DNA from: Bradyrhizobium arachidis
GTDB lineage: Bacteria; Pseudomonadota; Alphaproteobacteria; Rhizobiales; Xanthobacteraceae
NCBI RefSeq assembly: GCF_024758505.1
Contig: NZ_CP077970.1
Location: 5,828,001-5,892,000, forward strand
DNA length: 64,000 bases
Direction of reading: 5' to 3'
The notes under the pieces were generated by a model, which made no database searches, had not been told where the DNA came from, and saw nothing but the letters and a program-made list of their open reading frames with translations. This document shows positions 57,492-64,000 of the stretch, in pieces. Positions within the stretch are counted from its first letter, which is position 1, and each line of letters begins with the position of its first letter. Position numbers and translations under genes: made by a program.

Positions 57492-58304
57492 GTGCACGAG
57501 CGGGAACGCTGGCAGGTCATCAAGGCACTCTTGCGTGAGCGGTCGCTGGTGCGCATCGCCGACGCTTGTCGCGCGACCGGCGTCTCCGAAGCCTCGATAC
57601 GGCGCGATTTCGCCAGGCTCGCCGAGCAAGGCGTCGCGATACGGGTGCACGGCGGACTCGAAGCCCTGCCGGAAACCGCCAACGCACCGGGCGACGTCCT
57701 CTCCCTTGCCACCCGCTCCTTCGACGTCAGCCAGACGCTCAATATCGACGCCAAGCGCGCCATTGCGAAAGCGGCAGTCGCCCTCTGCGCCGATGGCGAG
57801 ACGATCATCATCAATGGCGGCACGACCACGTACCAGATGGGCGAATATCTGCGCGAGCGCCGTCTGAAGGTGTTGACCAATTCCTATCTGCTCGCCGACG
57901 CGCTGATCCACACGTCGAAATGCCGCGTCGCCTTGCCGGGCGGCGAGGTTTATCGTGAGCAGGGCATGATCGTTTCGCCCTTTGAAGAGGACGCGATCCA
58001 GCATTATTCGGCCACACGGATGTTCATGAGTGCGATTTCGATCGGCCCGCTCGGCGTGATCGAGGGTGATCCCCTGCTCGCCCGCGCCGAATCCAAACTG
58101 CTGAAGCGAGCCGACAAGCTGATCGTGCTGGCCGATTCCTCGAAATTCGTCTCGCGCGGCAGCCTTGTCGTCTGCCCGCTCTCGCGCATCGATACGCTGA
58201 TCACCGATTCCGATGCGCCGAGCGACGCACTCGACATGCTACGCGCGAACGGTGCCCGCGTCGTCGTCGTCGACGCAGGCGCTCAAACCAATGCGGCGGC
58301 GTGA
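57492..58304 (+). CDS. rhaR: DeoR family regulator of rhamnose catabolism
   Basis: 270 aa from the GTG at 57492 with GGGAGGG 5 bases upstream; upstream in-frame codons give non-homologous sequence. N-terminal HTH (ERERWQVIKALLRERSLVRIADACRATGVSEASIRRDFARLAEQG) and a sugar-phosphate sensor domain (INGGTTTYQMGEYL, LADSSKFVSRGSLVVC). A repressor that senses a rhamnose-pathway phosphate. Its stop overlaps the next start by 4 bases (GTGA), so it is the first gene of the transport operon. Confidence 0.9.
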   Translation: MHERERWQVIKALLRERSLVRIADACRATGVSEASIRRDFARLAEQGVAIRVHGGLEALPETANAPGDVLSLATRSFDVSQTLNIDAKRAIAKAAVALCADGETIIINGGTTTYQMGEYLRERRLKVLTNSYLLADALIHTSKCRVALPGGEVYREQGMIVSPFEEDAIQHYSATRMFMSAISIGPLGVIEGDPLLARAESKLLKRADKLIVLADSSKFVSRGSLVVCPLSRIDTLITDSDAPSDALDMLRANGARVVVVDAGAQTNAAA

Positions 58305-59848
58305 CCATGACAACGGACGCGCACAGTGAGACCCCCGCAGCGCCGCTTCTGTCGGTGCGCGCGATCGAGAAATCCTTTCCAGGCGTGCGAGCGCTATCCG
58401 GCGTCTCGTTCGACGCCGCCAGGGGCGAAGTCCACGCCTTGCTCGGCGAGAACGGCGCCGGCAAGTCAACGCTGATCAAGATCGTTTCCGGAGTGTTCCC
58501 GCCCGATTGCGGCGAGGTGCTCGTGGACGGCAAGGCGGTCGACCTCGCGCGGCCGGACGATGCAAGGCGCGCCGGCATCGCCACGATCTATCAAGAGCTG
58601 CTGCTGTTTCCGGAGCTCACCGTCGCTGAAAATATCTTCATGGGGCATGCGCCGCGCGCTGGCCTCCGCCGGATCGACTGGCGAGCGATGCACGAGAAGA
58701 CGAATGCACTGCTCGCCTCGCTCGAGATTCACGATCTGCAAGCCGACCGCATCGTCGGTTCGCTCAGCGTCGGCAATCGCCAGCGCGTCGAAATCCTGCG
58801 CGCGCTGTCGCAGGACGCGCGCATCCTGATCATGGACGAGCCGACCGCGGCCCTGACCGAATACGACGTGGCGCGGCTCTTCGACATCGTGCGCAAGCTG
58901 AAAGCCCGCGGCGTCGCCGTGATCTATATCAGCCATCGGCTCGATGAGATTTTCGCGATCGCCGATCGTGTCACAGTGCTGCGCGACGGAGCACATGTCA
59001 CGACCAAGCGCGTCGCGAACACGGACGCACCAGAGCTCGTGCAACTGATGGTCGGCCGCAGGATCGAAAGCCTGTTCCCGAAGATCACGGTTCCGATCGG
59101 CAAGCCGGTGCTGGAGGTAAAGGACCTCGAACGGCGGCCGCTGACGAGGAGCGTCTCGCTCACGGTGCGCGCCGGCGAGATCGTCGGCCTTGCCGGCCTC
59201 GTCGGCTCGGGTCGCAGCGAGCTGGCGCAAACCATTTTCGGCGTCACGCCGGCCGAGAACGGCGAAATCCGGATCGCCGGACACAAGGTCGATATCCGCT
59301 CGCCGGCGCAGGCCCGGTCTTTGGGCGTCGGCTATGTTCCCGAGGATCGCGGCACCCAAGGCCTGGTGCGGCCGATGACGGTGCGTGAGAATTTCAGCCT
59401 CGCCGCGCTTGGCAAGGTCGCATTCGGCGGCTTCATCAATCGCGGCGCCGAGCGCAAGCTGGCCGGCGACGGTATCAGGCGCTTTGCGGTCAAGACGAGC
59501 TCACTCGAGCAGATCTCGGGCAAGCTCTCCGGCGGCAATCAACAGAAGATCGTGCTCGGCAAATGGCTCGCCAACGCGCCCAAGCTGCTGATCCTCGACG
59601 AGCCGACGCGCGGCATCGATGTGGGCGCCAAGGCGGAGATCCATCGGCTGATGGGCGAGCTTGCGGCTCAGGGGCTCGCCATCCTGATGATTTCGAGCGA
59701 GCTGCCAGAGGTGCTCGGCATGAGCGACCGCGTGCTCGTGATGCGCGAAGGCCGTATCGTTGCCGAATTCGCGCGTGAAGAAGCAACCCAGGAGTCGATC
59801 GGCGCCGCGATGATGGGCAGCCACGAAAACGCGGAGGAAGCGGCATGA
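58301..59848 (+). CDS. rhaT: rhamnose ABC transporter ATP-binding protein
   Basis: 515 aa with two fused ABC domains, as in ribose-type (CUT2) importers. The first has Walker [11 protein letters not shown], signature [12 protein letters not shown] and Walker [13 protein letters not shown]. The second has a degenerate Walker A ([10 protein letters not shown]), signature [15 protein letters not shown] and Walker [14 protein letters not shown]. Powers L-rhamnose import with RhaP, RhaQ and RhaS. The GTG at 58301 overlaps the rhaR stop; ATG at 58307 is an alternative. The rhaP start overlaps by 4 bases. Confidence 0.93.
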   Translation: MTMTTDAHSETPAAPLLSVRAIEKSFPGVRALSGVSFDAARGEVHALLGENGAGKSTLIKIVSGVFPPDCGEVLVDGKAVDLARPDDARRAGIATIYQELLLFPELTVAENIFMGHAPRAGLRRIDWRAMHEKTNALLASLEIHDLQADRIVGSLSVGNRQRVEILRALSQDARILIMDEPTAALTEYDVARLFDIVRKLKARGVAVIYISHRLDEIFAIADRVTVLRDGAHVTTKRVANTDAPELVQLMVGRRIESLFPKITVPIGKPVLEVKDLERRPLTRSVSLTVRAGEIVGLAGLVGSGRSELAQTIFGVTPAENGEIRIAGHKVDIRSPAQARSLGVGYVPEDRGTQGLVRPMTVRENFSLAALGKVAFGGFINRGAERKLAGDGIRRFAVKTSSLEQISGKLSGGNQQKIVLGKWLANAPKLLILDEPTRGIDVGAKAEIHRLMGELAAQGLAILMISSELPEVLGMSDRVLVMREGRIVAEFAREEATQESIGAAMMGSHENAEEAA

Positions 59849-60831
59849 CGGCGGTGACCTTAGCCGGTGCCGAGGCTGATCCGCGGCGGTGGCTGAAGGT
59901 GTTCGCCTCGCAGGAGGCTTTGCTCGCGATCGCGGTGATCGGGCTCGCCATCGCGGTCGGCCTTTACAATCCGCGCTTTCTGGCGGCGCGCAATCTTTCC
60001 GACGTGCTGCTAGGCAACGCCTATATCGCCGTCGCCGCAGTCGGCATGTCGATGGTGATTGTTTCCGGCAACATCGATATTTCCGTCGGCGCGCTGATCG
60101 GCGTCCTGGCGACGATCAGCGGCACTCTGGCAGTGAACGGCGCGCCGATTGTGGTCGCCTGGCTGGCGGCGCTCGTTGCTGGTATCCTCGTGATGGCCTT
60201 GCAGGGCGTCATCATCGCCTATCTGCGCATTCCGGCGATCGTGGTTACGCTCGGCATGCTGTCGATCCTCAAAGGCGGCCTGATCAGCGTCACCGGGGGC
60301 AAATGGATCACCGACCTGCCCGACAGTTTCCATCTCGCCGATATCGAACTCTTCGGTGTGCTGCCGTTTCCGGTTTTTCTCATGATCCTGGTGACGATCC
60401 TGGCAGCGTTGTGGATGCGCTATTCGGCCTCGGGCCGCGCGATCTACGCCGTCGGTGGCAACGCGGAAGCGGCGCGGCTCTGCGGTATTTCGCAGCCGCG
60501 TACGATCGTGATGGTCTTCGCGCTGCACGGCCTCTTCGCCGGGGCGGCCGCCCTGCTCTACGCGACGCAGTTGCGCGTCATCCAGTCGACCGTGCCGCCC
60601 AATCTCGAGCTGACGATCATCACCGCGTCGGTCGTCGGAGGCGTCAGCATCCTCGGCGGCGTCGGCACGGTGGTCGGCTCGACGCTTGCTGCCGTGCTGA
60701 TCGCCGAGATCGCCAGCGCGCTGGTCTTCATCGACGTGTCGCCCTACTGGATCCGCGCGGTCCAGGGCGTGCTCATCCTCGTGACCGTGATCGCCGACAT
60801 TCTGCGGCGCCGGCGCATGGCCGGAGTCTGA
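59845..60831 (+). CDS. rhaP: rhamnose ABC transporter permease
   Basis: 328 aa, about nine or ten helices of the CUT2 (RbsC) family. [27 protein letters not shown] and [22 protein letters not shown] are family signatures; the loop [19 protein letters not shown] closes the channel. It overlaps rhaT by 4 bases. Half of the RhaPQ permease pair. Confidence 0.92.
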   Translation: MTAVTLAGAEADPRRWLKVFASQEALLAIAVIGLAIAVGLYNPRFLAARNLSDVLLGNAYIAVAAVGMSMVIVSGNIDISVGALIGVLATISGTLAVNGAPIVVAWLAALVAGILVMALQGVIIAYLRIPAIVVTLGMLSILKGGLISVTGGKWITDLPDSFHLADIELFGVLPFPVFLMILVTILAALWMRYSASGRAIYAVGGNAEAARLCGISQPRTIVMVFALHGLFAGAAALLYATQLRVIQSTVPPNLELTIITASVVGGVSILGGVGTVVGSTLAAVLIAEIASALVFIDVSPYWIRAVQGVLILVTVIADILRRRRMAGV

Positions 60832-60836
60832 GCGCC

Positions 60837-61820
60837 ATGAGCGAAATCCCTCTCCCCCACCGCGCCAAGCGTGTCGTGCCCTGGTGGCTGCTGCGCCACG
60901 AGACCATGCTCGCGGTGATCCTGCTCATTGCGTTGATCGTGCTCGGGGGCCTGAACAGCCGGTTCCTCACGCTCGACAATCTGCTCAATCAAGGCAGGCT
61001 GACGACCGAGGTCGGACTGATCGCGCTGCCGATGACATTCATCATCATCACCGGCGGCATCGATCTCTCGGTCGGCTCGATCGTCGGGCTCTGCGCCATC
61101 CTGCTCGGCTATTCCTGGAAGGTTTTCGGCTTTCCCTTACCGCTGGCGATCTGCTTCTCGCTGCTCGTCGGCGCCGCGGCGGGCTTTCTCAACGGGATCG
61201 TCATCACCAGGGTGAAAGTACCGCCGCTGATTATGACGATCGCGACGCTCGCCCTCTACCGCGGGCTCGCCGAGGGGATCAGCCAGGCGCGTTCGGTGCG
61301 CGGCTACCCGGAATGGTTCTACTTCATCGGACAGGAGAACCTCTTCGGCGTGCCGGCGCAGCTCTGGCTCCTGCTGATCGCGATCGTGATCTCGGCTATC
61401 GTTCTAGACCGTACCATTTTCGGTCGGACGCTCTATGCGATCGGCAACAACGAGACCGCCGCGCGCTTCTCCGGTTTGCCGGTCGATCGCGTCAAGCTGA
61501 TCATCTACACGCTATCGGGCCTCATGGCCGGCCTTTCCGCTTGTGTTCTCGTCTCGCGCGTGACCACGACCCGCTCGGACATGGGGATCGGCTATGAGCT
61601 CGACGTGATCGCGGCGGTGGTGCTCGGCGGCACCAGCATATTCGGAGGCGTCGGCACGATCTGGGGCACGGTGGTCGGCTTGGCGATGATCCAGCTCTTG
61701 AAAAACGGGCTGGCCCTGACCGGCGTCAAGGGTGACGCGACGATCGTGGTCATCGGCACGGTGCTCATCCTTTCAACTCTTGTGGCGAGTTCGCTCCAGC
61801 GGCGACGTGAGGGCGTTTGA
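60837..61820 (+). CDS. rhaQ: rhamnose ABC transporter permease
   Basis: 327 aa from the ATG at 60837, 5 bases after the rhaP stop. A longer in-frame reading begins inside rhaP and is rejected. Family blocks: LPMTFIIITGGIDLSVGSIVGLCAILLG, TIFGRTLYAIGNNETAARFSGL, AAVVLGGTSIFGGVGTIWGTVVG. It pairs with RhaP. The rhaS start follows after a 50-bp gap. Confidence 0.92.
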   Translation: MSEIPLPHRAKRVVPWWLLRHETMLAVILLIALIVLGGLNSRFLTLDNLLNQGRLTTEVGLIALPMTFIIITGGIDLSVGSIVGLCAILLGYSWKVFGFPLPLAICFSLLVGAAAGFLNGIVITRVKVPPLIMTIATLALYRGLAEGISQARSVRGYPEWFYFIGQENLFGVPAQLWLLLIAIVISAIVLDRTIFGRTLYAIGNNETAARFSGLPVDRVKLIIYTLSGLMAGLSACVLVSRVTTTRSDMGIGYELDVIAAVVLGGTSIFGGVGTIWGTVVGLAMIQLLKNGLALTGVKGDATIVVIGTVLILSTLVASSLQRRREGV

Positions 61821-61870
61821 TGCAGTGACTGGCCGCGAAAAGAGCGGCTTCAACATGGGAGGAAAACAAA

Positions 61871-62986
61871 ATGAAGCTCGGATTTTCTGCTGCATTCCTC
61901 AGCGCGGCGCTGCTGGCCGGAACGGCCTCGGCGGCGGACAAGAGATGGGACGGCGCGGACGACCTGCCGGTCAATCCGCTTGCCTGTTCGGCTGGCGAGG
62001 CCAACGCCGCGCCCGCGGCCAAGCCTTATGACGGCGGCCGGCCAACCAATGCGGCCGACAAGGCCGGCAAACCGATCACGCTCGTCGACGTGCCGAAGCT
62101 AATCGGCATCGGCTATTTCAACGCAACGTCGAAAGGCATGCAGGACGCCGCCAAGGCGCTCGGCAATGTCACGGTGAAGACCGACGGCCCGACCGAAGCC
62201 AAGATCGACGAGCAGATCAAGTTCATCGACAACTACATCACCAGCGGCGTCGACGGCATTCTCTTCGCCGCCAACGATCCGGTGGCTATCGCGCCGGTCC
62301 TGAAGAAGGCCCTGTCGAAGGGCATCCATGTCGTCGGCTATGACGCCAACTCGGCGCCGGATGCGCGCGAATGGTTCGTCAACCAGGCCGAGTTCAACGG
62401 CATCGCCAAGGCGATGATCGACTCGATGGCCAAGGAGGCTGGCGAGGACAAGAGCTTCGCGATCGTCACCTCGACCTTCACGACGCCGAACCAGGCACGC
62501 TGGATCGCCGAGATGTGGGCCTATGCGCAGAAGTGTCACCCCAAGCTGAAATGGCTGGAAACGGTCGAGGCGCAGGAGGACAATAACCTGTCCTTCAACC
62601 AGGCGACGACGCTGATCAACAAACACGGCGACAAGCTCGCTGGCCTGTTCGGCATGACCTCGGTCGCGACACCCGCTTCGGCGGAAGCGGTGACCAAGGC
62701 CAAGCTCTGCGGCAAGGTGGCGGTGGTCGGCCTTGCCACGCCCAATGCGATGAAGCCGTATGTCAACGCGGACTGCGTCAAGTCGGTCGTGCTGTGGAAT
62801 CCGGTCGATCTCGGCTATGCCGCGACCTACGTGATGCGTGCCGTGGTCGACGGCAGCCTGAAGCCAGGCGCGACCTCAGTGGACGCGGGCAAGCTCGGCA
62901 AGCTGAACGTGGTCAACGGCAGCGAGATCCTGCTTGGCTCGCCCTTCATCTTCACGAAGCAGAACATCAAGGACTTCGATTTCTGA
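61871..62986 (+). CDS. rhaS: rhamnose ABC transporter substrate-binding protein
   Basis: 371 aa. Signal peptide MKLGFSAAFLSAALLAGTASA. The mature region is a ribose-binding-type fold: PKLIGIGYFNATSKGMQDAAKAL, VDGILFAANDPVAIAPVLKKAL, and IHVVGYDANSAPDAREWFVNQAEF. Periplasmic receptor for L-rhamnose. In the characterised R. leguminosarum locus rhaS lies second; here it lies after rhaQ. A GGAGG lies a few bases upstream of the ATG. Confidence 0.92.
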   Translation: MKLGFSAAFLSAALLAGTASAADKRWDGADDLPVNPLACSAGEANAAPAAKPYDGGRPTNAADKAGKPITLVDVPKLIGIGYFNATSKGMQDAAKALGNVTVKTDGPTEAKIDEQIKFIDNYITSGVDGILFAANDPVAIAPVLKKALSKGIHVVGYDANSAPDAREWFVNQAEFNGIAKAMIDSMAKEAGEDKSFAIVTSTFTTPNQARWIAEMWAYAQKCHPKLKWLETVEAQEDNNLSFNQATTLINKHGDKLAGLFGMTSVATPASAEAVTKAKLCGKVAVVGLATPNAMKPYVNADCVKSVVLWNPVDLGYAATYVMRAVVDGSLKPGATSVDAGKLGKLNVVNGSEILLGSPFIFTKQNIKDFDF

Positions 62987-62994
62987 TCTGGACT

Positions 62995-63027
62995 CGTCGC
63001 CCGGCCACAGAACGCTCGCGGGCGACG
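62995..63027. other. stem-loop after rhaS
   Basis: Arms CGTCGCCCG and CGGGCGACG with a 15-base loop, 9 bp past the rhaS stop and followed by a short T-run (CACTTTT). It could act as a partial terminator or protect the rhaS message. Confidence 0.5.
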
Positions 63028-63043
63028 CACTTTTGGCCTCCGC

Positions 63044-63072
63044 TGTCATGGCCGTAACAAGCGGCCATGACA
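63044..63072. other. 11-bp perfect stem-loop before rhaK
   Basis: Arms TGTCATGGCCG and CGGCCATGACA with a 7-base loop. With the preceding hairpin it separates rhaS from rhaK and may reduce kinase expression relative to binding protein. Confidence 0.6.
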
Positions 63073-63119
63073 CGGTGGTGATGTTGCTTGTCGAGATTCC
63101 ACCTGCCTTGAGCTTGACG

Positions 63120-64000
63120 ATGAGCCAGACGGTCGCAGTCCTTGACATCGGCAAGACCAACGTAAAGCTTGCCTTGTTCGATGACGGCCGGCTTCTCTGG
63201 GAAAAGTCGGCGCCCAACCGTGTCCTACCGGGCCCGCCCTATCCGCACGAAGATGTTGAGAGCGCTTGGAACTTCTTCCTCGATGCGCTTCGTGAGGCCG
63301 CACGCACGCATCAGATCAGCGCGATCGTTCCGACCGCGCATGGCGCAGCCGGCGCTTTGGTCGGCGAGAACGAACTCGCCGCTCCGGTGATGGATTACGA
63401 ATTCACGGGCGTAGAAGCGATCGAGCCCGACTATGCCAGGCTGCGGCCGCCCTTTTCGGAGAGCCTGTCGCCGAAGGTGCCAGCCGGCCTCAATCTCGGC
63501 CGGCAACTCGCCTATCAGAAGTGGCGTTGTCCGGACCTCTTCGCCAAAGCAAGGCACTTCGTTGGCTATCCGCAATATTGGACCTGGCGCCTGACCGGCG
63601 TCGCGGTCTCTGAAGTCACTGCCCTCGGCGCCCATACCGATCTCTGGGCGCCGCGGCAGGGACAGGTCTCGAGCCTCGTCGAAGCTCTTGGCGTCGACCA
63701 CCTGCTGCCGTCGCTGCGCCGCGCCTTCGATTCGCTCGGTCCGATTCAGCCTGAAATCGCCGCAATGACCGCGCTCGCGCCTGAAACGCAGGTCTTTTGC
63801 GGTATCCACGATTCCAACGCTTCACTTCTGCCCTATCTCGTCTCGCGCCAGGCGCCGTTCACCGTGTTGTCGACCGGCACCTGGGTGATCCTGATGTGCG
63901 TGGGCCTTTCACTCGATCAGCTCGATCCTCGCGACGACACGCTCGCCAACGTCGACGCGCTCGGCCGTCCCATCGCCTGCGGGCGTTTCATGGGCGGACG
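63120..64000 (+). CDS. rhaK: L-rhamnulokinase (FGGY family), 3' end beyond window
   Basis: About 293 residues visible; the frame runs off the window. FGGY/actin-fold start VAVLDIGKTNVKLALFDDG (phosphate-1 motif), then AIVPTAHGAAGALVGENEL, YWTWRLTGVAVSEVTALGAHTDLW, and the FGGY-type IHDSNASLLPYL with VLSTGTWVI (adenosine/phosphate-2 region). It phosphorylates rhamnulose, feeding RhaD. The ATG at 63120 is used; an in-frame ATG at 63081 is possible. In R. leguminosarum rhaK is also needed for rhamnose transport. Confidence 0.9.
   Translation, partial: MSQTVAVLDIGKTNVKLALFDDGRLLWEKSAPNRVLPGPPYPHEDVESAWNFFLDALREAARTHQISAIVPTAHGAAGALVGENELAAPVMDYEFTGVEAIEPDYARLRPPFSESLSPKVPAGLNLGRQLAYQKWRCPDLFAKARHFVGYPQYWTWRLTGVAVSEVTALGAHTDLWAPRQGQVSSLVEALGVDHLLPSLRRAFDSLGPIQPEIAAMTALAPETQVFCGIHDSNASLLPYLVSRQAPFTVLSTGTWVILMCVGLSLDQLDPRDDTLANVDALGRPIACGRFMGG

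Overview
The window reads as a stretch of chromosome from a GC-rich alphaproteobacterium, most likely Bradyrhizobium or a close relative. The grounds are uniformly high GC, a rhizobial-type rhamnose locus with a fused aldolase/dehydrogenase RhaD, TakP-type TRAP binding proteins, CtrA-type TTAA-N7-TTAAC boxes, and a PleC/DivJ/PdhS-like kinase. Genus is an inference from gene content; no rRNA or tRNA gene was recognised.

Left part (about 0.25-23.3 kb), mostly core or housekeeping. A TetR regulator faces a crotonase-family gene across two near-identical operators. Then come gor, a DUF2059 secreted protein and rpiA on the minus strand, with gph divergent; a PEGA-like lipoprotein behind a CtrA box; moaA; a TRAP transporter small/large permease pair; an exported M20 peptidase; a TctD/TctE-like two-component system; two tandem TakP-like TRAP binding proteins, each ending at a strong terminator; Mrp/ApbC; a VOC protein; a 3-hydroxyisobutyrate dehydrogenase family enzyme; NhaD; a membrane histidine kinase behind a second CtrA box; DUF1289; a retropepsin-like protease; and dusA. 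dusA is a known island integration site, and the gene content changes abruptly behind it.

Right part (about 23.8-64 kb), accessory catabolism built as successive regulator-transporter-enzyme modules. (1) 23.8-33.0 kb: GntR/FCD regulator, polar amino-acid ABC importer, 2-hydroxyacid dehydrogenase, M20 carbamoylase-type amidase, 5-oxoprolinase PxpA and PxpBC, and a DapA-like protein that keeps the Schiff-base lysine but lacks the usual catalytic Tyr/Thr residues. A TGGTATACCA palindrome sits in the divergent promoter. (2) 33.1-40.5 kb: a minus-strand operon RraA-like, 2-hydroxyacid dehydrogenase, SDR, MFS, RidA, metallo-beta-lactamase-fold hydrolase, bracketed by two LysR regulators. (3) 40.7-53.9 kb: LacI regulator, Gfo/Idh/MocA dehydrogenase, CoA-transferase, crotonase, a Gts/MalK-type sugar ABC importer and two GMC flavoenzymes, with a divergent SDR; two LacI operators share the GAACGTTC core. 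(4) 53.9-64 kb: the rhamnose locus, rhaD-rhaI facing rhaR-rhaT-rhaP-rhaQ-rhaS-rhaK, with rhaK cut by the window end.

Modules 2 and 3 are the best candidates for undescribed catabolic systems: each is a coherent operon with its own regulator and transporter, but no pathway I know uses exactly these enzymes together.
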